Source: Comamonadaceae bacterium (lineage in GTDB: Bacteria; Pseudomonadota; Gammaproteobacteria; Burkholderiales; Burkholderiaceae_C). From it: 64,000 nucleotides of DNA. A program made the position numbers and the translations under genes. Under the pieces are notes generated by a model. That model was not told the DNA's origin. It did not search any database and worked only from the letters and a program-made list of their open reading frames with translations. Below, in pieces: positions 8,559-19,753 of this stretch; the first letter of the stretch is position 1; the number at the start of each line of letters is the position of its first letter. Location of the stretch: the NCBI GenBank assembly GCA_027486495.1, contig JAIXOZ010000174.1:1-64000 (forward strand), given 5' to 3'.

Positions 8559-10370
8559 ATGTCCACACTCCACCCCACCCCCACGCCCCCCTCAGGAACA
8601 GCGCCACAACCTGGCATTGCCCAGCGTTTGTTGCGACTCAAACCCTATTTTTGGCGTCAGCGCAGCGTCTGGGCGCTGGCCATTGGTGCCACCTTGGTCG
8701 CCGCCCTGACCGAGCCCCTGATTCCCGCCTTGTTTCAACCTTTACTTGACAACGGTTTTGCTGAGAACAATTTGCCTTTGTGGTCCATACCGCTGGTGGT
8801 CATTGGCCTGTTCAGCCTGCGTGGTCTGGCGCACTTTGTGGCGCAGTACGCGCTGGCGCGTGTGACCAATGACGGCATGGAAAAACTGCGAAGCGACTTG
8901 TTTGCCAAATTGGTGCGGGCCGATTTGTCGCTGTTCAGTCGGCAATCGGCCAGTGCTTTGTCCAACACCGTGGTGTACGAGGTGCAAATTGGAGCCTCGC
9001 AGCTGGTGTCTGCCTTGATCGGCTTGACCCGCGACGGCTTTACCCTGCTGGCCTTGATCGGCTATTTGATGTGGCTGAACTGGCAGCTCACGCTGGTGGT
9101 GTTCACCGTCGCCCCGGGCCTGAGCTGGATCATGAAGGTTCTGTCTCGGCGCTTGTATGGTTTGACCAAGGAAAGTCAAAAAGCCACCGATGATCTGGCC
9201 TACGTGGTGGAAGAAAACGTGTTAGCCCACCGCATGGTGCGCCTGCACGGGGCACAAGAGCAGCAAATAGGGCGCTTTAACGCACTGGGTCAGCGTCTAC
9301 GGCGCTTGGCCCTCAAATCCACGGCGGCATCGGCCGCCATGACCCCTCTGACGCAAATCATGGCCGCGGTGGCCTTGTCATTGGTGTTGGTGATCGCGCT
9401 GATGCAAAGCCGTGAGCCCGGATCCGGGGCCACTGTGGGCGGATTTGTGGCCTTCATCACCGCCATGCTGATGCTGATTGCCCCCATCAAACGACTGGCC
9501 GATGTGGCCAACCCCATCACCCGCGGCCTAGCTGCACTGGAACGGGGCCTGGCCCTGATGCACGACGCCCCAGAAGAAAGCCAGGGCGAGCACCGGGTGA
9601 AACGCGCAAGCGGAGCCTTGGAATGGCAAGACGTGAGCGTGCAGTTCAGCCCGGACGGTGAACCGGCTTTGGCGCAGATCAATTTAAGTGTGCAGCCCGG
9701 CGAAACCGTCGCCTTGGTGGGAACCTCCGGCGCAGGCAAAACCACACTCATCCAGTTGCTGCCGCGCTTTTTGAACCCGAGCAGCGGTCAGGTGTTGTTG
9801 GACGGCGTTCCCCTGGCGCAGTGGCAACTGGGCAGCTTGCGCCAACAGCTGGCCATGGTCAGCCAGGACGTGGTCATGCTCAACGACAGCCTGACCATCA
9901 ACGTGAGCTTGGGCGACACACCCGACCGCGCCAAAGTGCAGCAATGCCTGCAAGCGGCCAATTTGTGGGCCCATGTGCAAACCCTGCCCCAGGGCATGGA
10001 CACGCTGCTGGGCCACAACGCCAACCAACTCTCGGGTGGGCAGCGCCAGCGCTTGGCCATTGCCCGTGCCTTGTACAAGGATGCGCCCATTTTGATTTTG
10101 GACGAGGCCACCTCGGCCCTGGACAACGAATCCGAACGGCTGGTGCAAGACGCTTTGCAAAAACTCATGCAAGGCCGCACCACTTTGATCGTGGCGCACC
10201 GCCTGTCCACCGTCGAGCACGCCGACCGGGTCATTGTGATGGAGCGCGGCCGCATCGTGGAGCAAGGCGCTCCCGCCGAGTTGCTGGCACGCGGCGGCGC
10301 TTATGCGCGGCTGCACCACCGGGGTGAATGGGCCAATGAAGCGCCTGATAAGGCGCGCCCGTTAACCTGA
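8559..10370 (+). CDS. msbA: Lipid A export ABC transporter permease/ATP-binding protein MsbA
   Basis: ABC exporter TM domain plus Walker A GTSGAGKTTL, LSGGQRQRLAIARAL, ILDEATSALD. Confidence 0.92.
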   Translation: MSTLHPTPTPPSGTAPQPGIAQRLLRLKPYFWRQRSVWALAIGATLVAALTEPLIPALFQPLLDNGFAENNLPLWSIPLVVIGLFSLRGLAHFVAQYALARVTNDGMEKLRSDLFAKLVRADLSLFSRQSASALSNTVVYEVQIGASQLVSALIGLTRDGFTLLALIGYLMWLNWQLTLVVFTVAPGLSWIMKVLSRRLYGLTKESQKATDDLAYVVEENVLAHRMVRLHGAQEQQIGRFNALGQRLRRLALKSTAASAAMTPLTQIMAAVALSLVLVIALMQSREPGSGATVGGFVAFITAMLMLIAPIKRLADVANPITRGLAALERGLALMHDAPEESQGEHRVKRASGALEWQDVSVQFSPDGEPALAQINLSVQPGETVALVGTSGAGKTTLIQLLPRFLNPSSGQVLLDGVPLAQWQLGSLRQQLAMVSQDVVMLNDSLTINVSLGDTPDRAKVQQCLQAANLWAHVQTLPQGMDTLLGHNANQLSGGQRQRLAIARALYKDAPILILDEATSALDNESERLVQDALQKLMQGRTTLIVAHRLSTVEHADRVIVMERGRIVEQGAPAELLARGGAYARLHHRGEWANEAPDKARPLT

Positions 10371-10376
10371 GGCACC

Positions 10377-11894
10377 TCAGAGCAGCACGATGTCGTACTG
10401 CTCCGGTCCCATGGACGCTTCGACCTGCAGCGAAATCGGCTTGGCGATGAAGTCCGACAGGCCTGCCAGATGCTGGCTTTCTTCGTCCAAGAGCAAATCA
10501 ATGACCGACGATGTGGCCAAAATGCGGAACTCCCGAGGGTTGAACTGCCGCGCTTCACGCAGGATCTCGCGCAGGATGTCATACACCACTGATCGGGGTG
10601 TTTTGACGATCCCCTTGCCTTGGCAACTTGGGCATGGCTCACACAGCATGTGCGCCAGCGACTCGCGGGTGCGCTTTCGGGTCATCTCCAGCAACCCAAG
10701 AGACGAAAATCCGCCCGCCATGGTCTTGACGCGGTCACGCGCGAGTTGTTTGCGGAACTCGGCCAGCACGGCATCCTGGTGCTCGAGGCGGGCCATGTCG
10801 ATGAAGTCGGCGATGACGATGCCGCCCAGGTTGCGCAGGCGCAGTTGCCGCGCAATCGCTTGGGCTGCTTCGAGGTTGGTTTTGAAAATCGTGTCTTCGA
10901 AATTTCGGGCACCGACATAACCACCCGTGTTCACGTCCACCGTGGTCAGTGCCTCGGTCTGATCAATGATCAGGTAACCGCCCGATTTGAGCTCGACCCG
11001 CCGGCCCAACGCCTTGGTGATTTCTTCATCGATCGAATACAGGTCAAAGATCGGCCGCTCGCCCTTGTAGTGATTCAAGCGCTCGGCTGCTTTGGGCATG
11101 AACTCCCGGCCGAAAGCCTGCAGTTGGGCAAACTGCTCTTGCGAGTCAATGCGGATACTTTGCGTGGCCTCGCCCACCAGATCGCGCAAAACGCGTTGCA
11201 AGAGCGTCAGGTCTTGGTGTAACAAAGAGGTTGGCGGCAAGCGCAGCGAAGCCTCCTTGATGCGGGACCAGGTCTTGCGCAAGTAGGCGATGTCGTCTTG
11301 CAATTCTTCGTCACTGGAGTCTTCCGCATTGGTGCGCAAGATGAAGCCGCCCCCTGCAGGCCCCACCAAAGCCTGCACCCTTTGGCGCAACGCATCCCGT
11401 TGCTCGGATGGTATTTTTTGCGACACCCCGATGTGGTCGTCTTGCGGCAAAAACACCAGATGCCGCCCCGCAATGCTGATTTGCGTGGACAGGCGCGCAC
11501 CCTTGGTGCCCATGGGGTCCTTGATCACCTGCACCATGATGGCGCGACCTTCATAAACCTGCTTTTCAATTGGCACCAGCGGTTGGCCTGTGCGGGCTGC
11601 TGCCACCTCGCCTTCAGCATGTTTTTGCCAGACGTCGGCCACATGCAAAAAAGCCGCTTTGTCCAAGCCAATGTCGATGAAGGCCGATTGCATCCCCGGC
11701 AGCACACGGGCCACTTTGCCAAGGTACACATTACCCACCAGGCCACGCTCGAGCGTGCGCTCGACATGCAACTCTTGGACAGCGCCCAATTCGACCACCG
11801 CGACCCGCGTTTCTTGGGGAGACCAATTGACCAAAATATCTTGTTGCATGAGGGGCATCGAATGGGGAAAAGAAAAAACCAAGCTTTGCGACAA
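10377..11894 (-). CDS. rng: Ribonuclease G
   Basis: QDILVNWSPQETRVAVVELGAVQELHVERTLERGLVGNVYLGKVARVLPGMQSAFIDIG; CEPCPSCQGKG. Probable start at an internal Met (~11849). Confidence 0.93.
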   Translation of the reverse strand: MSQSLVFSFPHSMPLMQQDILVNWSPQETRVAVVELGAVQELHVERTLERGLVGNVYLGKVARVLPGMQSAFIDIGLDKAAFLHVADVWQKHAEGEVAAARTGQPLVPIEKQVYEGRAIMVQVIKDPMGTKGARLSTQISIAGRHLVFLPQDDHIGVSQKIPSEQRDALRQRVQALVGPAGGGFILRTNAEDSSDEELQDDIAYLRKTWSRIKEASLRLPPTSLLHQDLTLLQRVLRDLVGEATQSIRIDSQEQFAQLQAFGREFMPKAAERLNHYKGERPIFDLYSIDEEITKALGRRVELKSGGYLIIDQTEALTTVDVNTGGYVGARNFEDTIFKTNLEAAQAIARQLRLRNLGGIVIADFIDMARLEHQDAVLAEFRKQLARDRVKTMAGGFSSLGLLEMTRKRTRESLAHMLCEPCPSCQGKGIVKTPRSVVYDILREILREARQFNPREFRILATSSVIDLLLDEESQHLAGLSDFIAKPISLQVEASMGPEQYDIVLL

Positions 11895-11917
11895 CCTGTC
11901 GTGTCAAAAAACCAGGT

Positions 11918-12520
11918 TCAACAGCGCACGCCCAGCGAGCGCAGCAATGCAGCGGTCTCAAACAAAGGCAAACCCATGATGCCTGAATAACTGCCCCGTA
12001 TCTGCTCAATGTAGACTGCTGCCATGCTCTGCACCCCGTAAGCACCGGCTTTACCCATGGGCTCACCCGTGGCCACGTAGGCCTTGATTTGCGCGGGTGT
12101 CATGGGCGCAAAGCGGACCCAGGACTCGGACACAGCCGTCACCCGCTTGGCCCCTTTTTGCACCGCCACGGCCGTCAACACGCGGTGGTTTTGGCCCGCC
12201 AGACGCTGGAGCATGCGCACCGCATCGGCCTCGTTCGCTGGTTTGCCCAGAATTTCTCTGCCCAGACACACGGTGGTATCGGCGCACAGGACCGGCGCTG
12301 CGGGCAAGCCCTGGCGCTTCAAGCGCTGCACCGCGGCATCGAGTTTGAGCGCGGTCACCCGCGCCACATAGCGTGCAGGCGCTTCTGCGCCGCGCACATC
12401 TTCCAGAGATTCGGCATCCTCGTCAGGCAAGGCGAGCAGCAGCTTGTGTGCCACCCCAAGTTGGTCCAGCAGTTGGCTGCGACGGGGGCTTTGGGAAGCG
12501 AGGTAAATGAAGTCGCTCAT
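11918..12520 (-). CDS. maf: Maf family nucleoside triphosphate pyrophosphatase
   Basis: [19 protein letters not shown]... [18 protein letters not shown]. Confidence 0.93.
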   Translation of the reverse strand: MSDFIYLASQSPRRSQLLDQLGVAHKLLLALPDEDAESLEDVRGAEAPARYVARVTALKLDAAVQRLKRQGLPAAPVLCADTTVCLGREILGKPANEADAVRMLQRLAGQNHRVLTAVAVQKGAKRVTAVSESWVRFAPMTPAQIKAYVATGEPMGKAGAYGVQSMAAVYIEQIRGSYSGIMGLPLFETAALLRSLGVRC

Positions 12521-12984
12521 TCGCGGTGGTAGGGGTGGTTGGCGTTGATGGACCAGGCGCGGTAGAGCTGCTCGATCAACAGCACCCGGGCCATGGCGTG
12601 GGGCAAGGTCAAATCAGACAGGCGAATACGTTCATGCGCCGCTTGCCTGAATTCGGGCTCCAGCCCGTCGGGGCCACCAAGGACCAAGGCCACGTCGTCC
12701 CCGCCGAGCTGCCAGCTGGTCAAGCGCGTGGCCAGGGCCTGGGTGGTCAGGTTGGTGCCGCGCTCGTCGAGCACCACGATGCGGGTGCCACGCGGAATAG
12801 CGGCTTCGATGCGCTGGCGCTCAGCCGCATAAAGATTGGGCAAGGTTTTCGAGCCCCGGGGCTCGGTTTTCACGGCCTTGAGCTCGACTTTGAGCTCAGG
12901 CGGAAAGCGTTTGGCGTAGTCGTCCCAAGCGGTCTGCGCCCAATCCGGCACACGCAGGCCGACCGCAACGATCAGCAGCTTCAT
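12517..12984 (-). CDS. rlmH: 23S rRNA (pseudouridine1915-N3)-methyltransferase RlmH
   Basis: [28 protein letters not shown] ... [15 protein letters not shown] ... [14 protein letters not shown] ... ANHPYHRE. Confidence 0.95.
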   Translation of the reverse strand: MKLLIVAVGLRVPDWAQTAWDDYAKRFPPELKVELKAVKTEPRGSKTLPNLYAAERQRIEAAIPRGTRIVVLDERGTNLTTQALATRLTSWQLGGDDVALVLGGPDGLEPEFRQAAHERIRLSDLTLPHAMARVLLIEQLYRAWSINANHPYHRE

Positions 12985-12990
12985 GCAGGG

Positions 12991-13776
12991 TCAATCGGCT
13001 TTGCGGCGGGTGGCCGCTTGGACGGCCTTGCGCGCTGGGGCTTTTTTGGCTGCAGGTTTGGCTGCAGACTTGACCGCTGCTTTGACCGCAGGCTTGGCCG
13101 TAGGTTTGCCCACTGTCTTCAACGTAGGCTTGCTGGTGGGGCTGCTGGCTTTCGGAGTGGACGTGGCTGCTGTTTTGGCGGTGGTTTTGGGAGCGGTTTT
13201 AACCGGCGTTTTGGCGGGCGCTTTGGCGGCAGTTTTGGTTGCTGGCTTAGCGGATTTGGCTGGGGCCTTCAATGCCGGTTTGGCTTTGACTGATGTTTTG
13301 GCGGGGGTCTTACCAGCAGGTTTGTTCGCTGCGGTTTTGATGACTGCTTTTTTCGCGACAGAATTTTTGATGTGGCCTTTGACTTCGGCAGAGGCCAGAG
13401 GCTTAGGCGCGCCCAGTTTCAAGCGTACAGGGGTTCCGCCCCAAATTTCTTCCAAGTTGTAGTAAGTGCGAATAGTGGGCTGCATGACATGCACCACAGC
13501 CTGGCCACAATCCACAATGATCCATTCGCCGTTGTCTTCGCCTTCAATGCGGGGCTTGCCAAAACCAGCGTTGCGCACTTTGTCGCGCACGCTGGCGGCC
13601 AGGGCCTTGGTCTGGCGGTTGGATGTGCCCGAAGCGATGATGACCCGCTCAAAAAGCGAGGACAAGTGTTCGGTGTCAAACACCTGGATTTCTTGGGCCT
13701 TGACGTCTTCCAGAGCGTCCACAATGGCCCGTTGGAGTTTCTGGATGTCTTTTTTGGCAGCGGTTTCGGTCATCAA
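12991..13776 (-). CDS. rsfS: Ribosome silencing factor RsfS with long Lys/Ala/Pro-rich C-terminal tail
   Basis: Core: IVDALEDVKAQEIQVFDTEHLSSLFERVIIASGTSNRQTKALA...EGEDNGEWIIVDCGQAVVHVMQPTIRTYYNLEEIWGG. Followed by ~125 aa of AKTPAK/KPAVKAA-type low complexity. Confidence 0.92.
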   Translation of the reverse strand: MMTETAAKKDIQKLQRAIVDALEDVKAQEIQVFDTEHLSSLFERVIIASGTSNRQTKALAASVRDKVRNAGFGKPRIEGEDNGEWIIVDCGQAVVHVMQPTIRTYYNLEEIWGGTPVRLKLGAPKPLASAEVKGHIKNSVAKKAVIKTAANKPAGKTPAKTSVKAKPALKAPAKSAKPATKTAAKAPAKTPVKTAPKTTAKTAATSTPKASSPTSKPTLKTVGKPTAKPAVKAAVKSAAKPAAKKAPARKAVQAATRRKAD

Positions 13777-14432
13777 TGGGGCCTGTATAGGTGGTGTTCG
13801 TGAATATAGCGCTCAACAGCGGGGGTTACCAAGCCCGTCAGGGCCTGCTCTGTGGCCGACAGCACACGGATGTCCGTGGCACTGTGGGGCATCAGCGGCA
13901 TGTCCAGAGAGCGAATGCGCGCTTGCAGCGTGTTGGAAAGGGAAAGGTTGGTGGGTGCATCGCCTGATTCTTCGTTCCAGGCACGCACGGCCATATCTCG
14001 GCCTGCGGCGCAGATTATAGCGATGCGCTCGATTTCATCGATTTGACGCCATGAGGACAAGGAACGGCGTTGGTCATCACCGAGCAGCAAGTACAGCTGC
14101 GCCATCGGATATTCTTTCTGCAACTCGTGCAGGGTGTCCACCGTGTAACTGGGGCCAGAGCGCAAAATTTCACGCTCGTCCACCAACACGTTGGACAAAT
14201 GCGCAAAGGCCAGACGCGTCATGGCCAGGCGGTGCGCGGCATCACTGAGGTTGCGAGGTTTGTGCCAAGCTTGGCCCGTGGGCAGCACGCATACTTGGTC
14301 AAGCTGTAACTGGGCCACTGCCGCTTCAACCAAGGCCACATGGGCCAAGTGCGGGGGGTCGAACGCTCCGCCAAAAATGCCCAAACGCTGCACCGCGACG
14401 TGGGTATTTGGCATGGCCGATGGAAGACTCAA
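13773..14432 (-). CDS. nadD: Nicotinate-nucleotide adenylyltransferase
   Basis: [22 protein letters not shown]... [13 protein letters not shown]; adjacent to rsfS. Confidence 0.93.
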   Translation of the reverse strand: MSLPSAMPNTHVAVQRLGIFGGAFDPPHLAHVALVEAAVAQLQLDQVCVLPTGQAWHKPRNLSDAAHRLAMTRLAFAHLSNVLVDEREILRSGPSYTVDTLHELQKEYPMAQLYLLLGDDQRRSLSSWRQIDEIERIAIICAAGRDMAVRAWNEESGDAPTNLSLSNTLQARIRSLDMPLMPHSATDIRVLSATEQALTGLVTPAVERYIHEHHLYRPH

Positions 14433-15349
14433 ACCCAGTCCTTGGGCACCAGATAGTGGCTGAGCAATCGCGCTTCTGGCGAGCCGGCTTCGTCCTGGCG
14501 CTGGTAAGACCAGCGCACCTCAGGCGGCATGGACAGCAAGATCGACTCGGTGCGGCCACCGGACTGCAAGCCAAAATGCGTGCCCCGATCCCAGACGAGG
14601 TTGAACTCGACATAGCGGCCACGGCGGTAGAGCTGAAAGTCACGCTCGCGCTCACCATAAGGTGTGTCCTTGCGGCGCAGCACGATGGGCATGTAGGCCG
14701 TCAGCAGTGAATCGGCCACGCTTTGCAGCATGGCAAAACTCTGGTCCATGCCCAGTTCAGAAAAATCATCGAAGAAAATGCCGCCCACGCCGCGCTGCTC
14801 ACGGCGGTGTTTGTTGCAAAAATAATCGTCGCACCAGGTTTTAAAACGCGGATGCAGCGCCTCGCCAAATGGGCTCAAGGCGTCCTTGCAGGACTGATGG
14901 AAATGCACCACGTCTTCATCAAACCCGTAATAGGGCGTCAAATCCATGCCGCCACCAAACCAGGCCACAGGCGCCCTGCCCTCAGGCTTGGCCGCGATCA
15001 TGCGCACATTCATGTGCACCGTGGGCACATAGGGGTTGCGCGGGTGAAACACCAAAGAAACCCCCATCGCCTCAAAGGCCGAACCGGCCAACTCAGGGCG
15101 GTGCTGGGTGGCCGAGGGCGGTAACTGAGGCCCGGTGACATGCGAAAAGCCACAACCGGCCCGCTCAAAAATCGGCCCACCTTCCAAAATCTGGGTGATG
15201 CCATTGCCCTGGAGTTTGTCGCCCGGGTCTTTTTGCCAAGCGTCGGTCAAGAAAGGGGTGCCGTCCAGGTCGGTCAAGGCTCCGGTGATGCGGGACTGCA
15301 AGCCCATCAGGTAATTTTTGACAGTACCGAGTTCAAAAGGGGTGCTCAT
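14429..15349 (-). CDS. hemF: Oxygen-dependent coproporphyrinogen-III oxidase
   Basis: [72 protein letters not shown]. Confidence 0.96.
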   Translation of the reverse strand: MSTPFELGTVKNYLMGLQSRITGALTDLDGTPFLTDAWQKDPGDKLQGNGITQILEGGPIFERAGCGFSHVTGPQLPPSATQHRPELAGSAFEAMGVSLVFHPRNPYVPTVHMNVRMIAAKPEGRAPVAWFGGGMDLTPYYGFDEDVVHFHQSCKDALSPFGEALHPRFKTWCDDYFCNKHRREQRGVGGIFFDDFSELGMDQSFAMLQSVADSLLTAYMPIVLRRKDTPYGERERDFQLYRRGRYVEFNLVWDRGTHFGLQSGGRTESILLSMPPEVRWSYQRQDEAGSPEARLLSHYLVPKDWV

Positions 15350-15383
15350 GGTAGTTGTGGACGTTCAATAGGTTCAGAAATCT

Positions 15384-16025
15384 TCATGGTTTTTGGCGAG
15401 GCGATTCGACTGCATGACCCGGACGCCATGGGAGTATGGGTCCCATCTGGTGTTCATGGAAGCCTTTAACACCCTGAAAGACGAGGGCCATGTGGGCGTA
15501 ATCGCGCTCGACATCTCCGGTCAGATCGTAAAAGTCGACCACACTGAAGCGGCGCTGCCCCCAATCGAGCTTGACGAGAGCCAGCGGCACCTGTGCCCCC
15601 AGAGCCAATTGGTAAAAGCCGCTGCGCCAGCCCGGGGTGTGGCTGCGTGTGCCCTCAGGGGCCAGAGCCAGCCAGAGCAACTGGTCGTTTTGTTTGTGCT
15701 GCTCGAACACATGCACCATCTGCCCGACCACACCGCGTGACGAGCGGCGGTCAATCGGGATGCCCCCGACCCAGCGCATCCAAGCGCCGATCACCGGAAA
15801 TTTGAACAGCGAGTCCTTGCCCCAAAAGTGCGCCGGAATGCCCAGTGCCCACTTCGCTAGCATGCCGATGGGAAAATCCCAGTTGCTGGTGTGCGGGTAA
15901 ACGATCGCCACACCTTGGCGGGTGGGAAAGCCTTCAAAGTCCAGACGCCAGCCCAACATTTTCAAAATCCAACGGGCCAGACGCGAGCCTTTGAAGGTCA
16001 CAGGATGGCGGGTCAAGCGGCTCAT
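15384..16025 (-). CDS. 1-acyl-sn-glycerol-3-phosphate acyltransferase-like (lysophospholipid acyltransferase family)
   Basis: YPHTSNWDFPIG (HX4D-like), GGIPIDRRSSRGVV, LALAPEGTRS. Confidence 0.85.
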   Translation of the reverse strand: MSRLTRHPVTFKGSRLARWILKMLGWRLDFEGFPTRQGVAIVYPHTSNWDFPIGMLAKWALGIPAHFWGKDSLFKFPVIGAWMRWVGGIPIDRRSSRGVVGQMVHVFEQHKQNDQLLWLALAPEGTRSHTPGWRSGFYQLALGAQVPLALVKLDWGQRRFSVVDFYDLTGDVERDYAHMALVFQGVKGFHEHQMGPILPWRPGHAVESPRQKP

Positions 16026-16039
16026 GCAGGTCAGTTGTT

Positions 16040-17320
16040 TCAGTTTTTGATGGCGCGGTAACCAATGTCCTGGCGCATCTGCATCCCATCAAAGGCAATG
16101 GGCGTGGCGGTTTGGTAGGCTTTTTGTTGCGCCTGCTTGACCGAATCGGCCAGCGCCGTGACGCACAGCACTCGCCCACCCGAGGTCAGGATTTGCCCCT
16201 CTTTTTCGGTCGTGCCCGCATGGAACACCATGGCGTCATGGAGGTCCTTGGGCAGGCCGGTGATGGCATCGCTCTTGCGCGGGTTGAGTGGGTAGCCAGC
16301 CGCAGCCATGACCACACCGAGCGCCACGCGGCGGTCCCATTCCATCTCCAATTGACTCAAACCTTCGGAGGTCGCGGCCAACAACACGTCCAAAAAGTCA
16401 GACTTCAGGCGCATCAAGATGGGCTGGGTTTCGGGGTCGCCCATGCGGCAATTGAATTCCAGGGTCTTGATGCGTCCTTGCGGGTCGATCATCAGGCCCG
16501 CATACAAAAACCCGGTGTAGGTGATGCCGTCTTTCTCCATGCCGCGGATGGTGGGCAAGATGACCTCGCGCATGGCGCGGGCATGCACCTCAGCCGTGAC
16601 CACAGGGGCAGGCGAATACGCGCCCATGCCGCCGGTGTTGGGGCCATGGTCGCCATCCAGCAAGCGTTTGTGGTCTTGGCTCGTGGCCAGTGCCGCCACA
16701 TTCTTGCCATCACACAGGACCATGAAACTGGCCTCTTCGCCTTGCAAAAATTCCTCAATCACCACCCGCGCGCCGCCTGCGTTGTGCGCCACGCCCAATG
16801 TGTTGTCCAGCAACATGAAGTCAATCGCCTCATGGGCCTCGGCCAGCGTCATGGCCACCACCACCCCTTTGCCCGCCGCCAAACCGTCGGCCTTGACCAC
16901 GATGGGCGCGCCCTGGTGGTCCACATAAGCATGGGCTTGTGCCGGATCGGTGAAGGTCTCAAATGCGGCCGTGGGGATGCCATGTCGTTGCATAAAGGCT
17001 TTGGAAAAGGCCTTGGAGCTTTCCAACTGGGCCGCTGCCTGCGTGGGGCCAAAAATGCGCAGGCCATGGGTCCGAAAATCATCGACGATGCCCGCGGCCA
17101 GAGGGGCTTCAGGGCCGACCAAGGTCAGGCCGATGCCGTTGGCTTGGGCCCACTGGCGCAAGGCCAACAAATCGGTGATGGGTACATTGACGAGGTTTTT
17201 GTCTTTGGCCGTGCCGCCATTGCCAGGGGCCACATAAACCTGCTGCACTTTGGGTGACTGCGCCAGTTTCCACGCCATGGCGTGCTCACGGCCACCACCT
17301 CCAACGACCAATACTTTCAT
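16040..17320 (-). CDS. purD: Phosphoribosylamine--glycine ligase
   Basis: MKVLVVGGGGREHAMAWKLAQSPKVQQVYVAPGNGGTA; GLAAGKGVVVAMTLAEA; CRMGDPETQPILMRLKSD. Confidence 0.97.
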   Translation of the reverse strand: MKVLVVGGGGREHAMAWKLAQSPKVQQVYVAPGNGGTAKDKNLVNVPITDLLALRQWAQANGIGLTLVGPEAPLAAGIVDDFRTHGLRIFGPTQAAAQLESSKAFSKAFMQRHGIPTAAFETFTDPAQAHAYVDHQGAPIVVKADGLAAGKGVVVAMTLAEAHEAIDFMLLDNTLGVAHNAGGARVVIEEFLQGEEASFMVLCDGKNVAALATSQDHKRLLDGDHGPNTGGMGAYSPAPVVTAEVHARAMREVILPTIRGMEKDGITYTGFLYAGLMIDPQGRIKTLEFNCRMGDPETQPILMRLKSDFLDVLLAATSEGLSQLEMEWDRRVALGVVMAAAGYPLNPRKSDAITGLPKDLHDAMVFHAGTTEKEGQILTSGGRVLCVTALADSVKQAQQKAYQTATPIAFDGMQMRQDIGYRAIKN

Positions 17321-17329
17321 CCAACTTCC

Positions 17330-18055
17330 TTAATCTTCAAATTCGGCGTTGTGGAAAACGTTTTGTACATCGTCCAAGTCTTCCAATATATCCAATAATT
17401 TTTGCATCTTGGCCGCCTCATCACCGGACAAGGACACAGAATTTTCGGCACGCCAAGTGACTTCGGCCATCTCAGCCACCAGTCCGGCGGCCTCCAGCGC
17501 ATTTTTCACGGCTTCAAAATCTGCGGGTGAGGTCAAAACTTCGATGGCGCCCTCCGCATCGGTGAGCACGTCATCGGCGCCGGCATCCAGCGCCACCTCC
17601 ATGACACGGTCCTCCGACGTGCCGGGGGCAAAAATCAGTTGACCGCAGTGTTTGAACTGAAACGCCACCGAGCCCTCGGTGCCCAAGTTACCGCCGTGCT
17701 TGCTCAGGGCGTGGCGCATTTCGGCCACGGTGCGCACCCGGTTGTCTGTCATGGTGTCCACAATGATGGCGGCGCCGCCAATGCCGTAGCCTTCGTAACG
17801 GATTTCCTCGTAGCTCACGCCTTCCAGGTTGCCCGTGGCCTTGTCCACATTGCGTTTGATGGTGTCGGCCGGCATATTGGCCGCCTTGGCCTTTTCGATG
17901 GCCAGGCGCAGGCGAGGGTTGGCACTGACGTCACCACCTCCCGTGCGGGCTGCAACCATGATTTCGCGCACCACGCGGGTCCAAATACGTTGCCTTTTTT
18001 CGTCTTGCCTGCCCTTGCGGTGCTGAATATTTGCCCATTTACTGTGGCCAGCCAT
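17330..18055 (-). CDS. YebC/PmpR family transcriptional regulator / translation-associated factor
   Basis: [42 protein letters not shown]. Confidence 0.96.
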   Translation of the reverse strand: MAGHSKWANIQHRKGRQDEKRQRIWTRVVREIMVAARTGGGDVSANPRLRLAIEKAKAANMPADTIKRNVDKATGNLEGVSYEEIRYEGYGIGGAAIIVDTMTDNRVRTVAEMRHALSKHGGNLGTEGSVAFQFKHCGQLIFAPGTSEDRVMEVALDAGADDVLTDAEGAIEVLTSPADFEAVKNALEAAGLVAEMAEVTWRAENSVSLSGDEAAKMQKLLDILEDLDDVQNVFHNAEFED

Positions 18056-18111
18056 CGGGAATTCCTTGAATGTTGATTTAACCTATAGGCTGGATTTTAC
18101 TTTTCACTCCG

Positions 18112-19659
18112 GTGAGGAAACTTTCGATGGCTGATCCCATGTTGATTGCTCAAAATACCAAGGCGCAGTGTCACCTGCTGCCGAGTCTGGCCAACCGCCA
18201 CGGCCTGATCACCGGGGCCACCGGCACCGGCAAAACCGTGACCTTGCAAACCCTGGCCGAAAACTTTTCGCGCTTGGGAGTGCCTGTCTTCATGGCCGAC
18301 GTCAAAGGCGACCTGACGGGGGTCAGCCAAGCGGGCAAGATTGGCGAGAAGCTGTCTGCCGTGCTGCAAAGCCGGGGATTGACTCTGCCCGAGCCCCTGG
18401 CTTGCCCCACCACCGTGTGGGACGTTTTTGGCGAGCAAGGTCACCCGGTGCGCGCCACCATCTCCGACATGGGGCCTTTGCTACTGACCCGCATGCTCGG
18501 CCTCAACGACACCCAGGCCGGGGTGCTGAACCTGGTGTTCAAGATCGCCGACGACAACGGCTTGCTGCTGCTGGACATGAAAGACCTGCGCGCCATGTTG
18601 CAGTACGTGGGGGACAACGCCAAACAGTTCACCACCGAATACGGCAACATCAGCGCCGCCAGCATCGGCGCCATCCAGCGTGGCTTGGTACAAATCGAGA
18701 CCCAGGGTGGTGACCAATTCTTTGGCGAGCCCATGCTCAACATCGAAGACTTCATGCAGACCGATGCGCAGGGCCAGGGTGTGGTGAACATCCTGGCGGC
18801 CGACAAGCTCATGAATTCGCCGCGCCTGTACGCCACCTTCTTGCTATGGATGTTGTCGGAGCTGTTCGAGGTGCTGCCCGAAATCGGTGATCCGGAAAAG
18901 CCCAAGCTGGTCTTCTTTTTCGACGAGGCGCACCTGTTGTTCAAGGATGCCCCCGCAGTCTTGGTCGAGCGCATCGAGCTGGTCGTGCGCCTGGTGCGCT
19001 CCAAGGGCGTGGGCGTGTACTTCGTCACGCAAAACCCGCTGGACATCCCAGACAGCGTGCTGGGCCAGTTGGGCAACCGGGTGCAACACGCCCTGCGCGC
19101 CTACACCCCGCGCGATCAAAAGGCGGTGAAATCGACCGCGCAAACCATGCGGCCTAAGGCGGGTCTGGACATCGAGGCGACCATCACCGAGCTGGCCGTG
19201 GGCGAGGCCCTGGTGAGCTTTCTGGACGCCAAGGGCCGCCCCTGCGAGACCGAGCGCGTGTTTGTGCTGCCGCCGGGCAGCCAGCTGGGGCCCATCACCC
19301 CCGCCCAGAGACAAGCGCTGGTTCAGGGGTCTTTGGTGGCCGGGGTGTACGAGCAAGCCCAGGACCGCGAGTCGGCTTATGAACGCATCAAAGGCCAGGC
19401 CACGGCATCTGGCCAAGCCAGCGCCGTCAACCCTTTGCCAGGGCAGGCACCTGCCGCGACCGAGGCCACTGGCGGTGGCTTGATGGGCGGCTTGTCTGAC
19501 ATGCTGTTTGGCAGCACAGGGCCTCGCGGCGGTCAACGTGACGGCGTGGCCCAGCTGGTGGTCAAAAGTGCCGTGCGCACCGTAGGCTCGGCCATTGGCC
19601 GAGAAATTGTGCGGGGTGTTTTGGGCAGCTTGCTCGGCGGCGGCGGGCGGCGCAGATAA
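18112..19659 (+). CDS. Helicase HerA-like (DUF853) ATPase
   Basis: [62 protein letters not shown]-terminal [24 protein letters not shown]. Confidence 0.9.
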   Translation: MRKLSMADPMLIAQNTKAQCHLLPSLANRHGLITGATGTGKTVTLQTLAENFSRLGVPVFMADVKGDLTGVSQAGKIGEKLSAVLQSRGLTLPEPLACPTTVWDVFGEQGHPVRATISDMGPLLLTRMLGLNDTQAGVLNLVFKIADDNGLLLLDMKDLRAMLQYVGDNAKQFTTEYGNISAASIGAIQRGLVQIETQGGDQFFGEPMLNIEDFMQTDAQGQGVVNILAADKLMNSPRLYATFLLWMLSELFEVLPEIGDPEKPKLVFFFDEAHLLFKDAPAVLVERIELVVRLVRSKGVGVYFVTQNPLDIPDSVLGQLGNRVQHALRAYTPRDQKAVKSTAQTMRPKAGLDIEATITELAVGEALVSFLDAKGRPCETERVFVLPPGSQLGPITPAQRQALVQGSLVAGVYEQAQDRESAYERIKGQATASGQASAVNPLPGQAPAATEATGGGLMGGLSDMLFGSTGPRGGQRDGVAQLVVKSAVRTVGSAIGREIVRGVLGSLLGGGGRRR

Positions 19660-19681
19660 GTGCACTTGACTTGCCAAATTG

Positions 19682-19705
19682 AAAAAGGCCCTCACGGGCC
19701 TTTTT
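19682..19705. terminator. Rho-independent terminator between herA-like gene and clpA (convergent)
   Basis: AAAAAGGCCC-TCAC-GGGCCTTTTT perfect inverted repeat. Confidence 0.85.
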
Positions 19706-19753
19706 CTTTGACCTGACCCTGAAACTCAGGATCAGGCAGGAGCAGCAATGGCC

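Noticed and set aside
12526-13293. 255 aa plus-strand ORF rich in Gly/Arg/Phe/Cys
   Set aside because: Antisense to rlmH and the rsfS repeat tail. The repetitive composition is the reverse complement of the AK-rich tail, not a real protein.
13000-13374. Repeat-like DNA considered as a CRISPR or tandem array
   Set aside because: The periodicity is irregular and in-frame, encoding Lys/Ala/Pro low complexity. There are no direct repeats with unique spacers.
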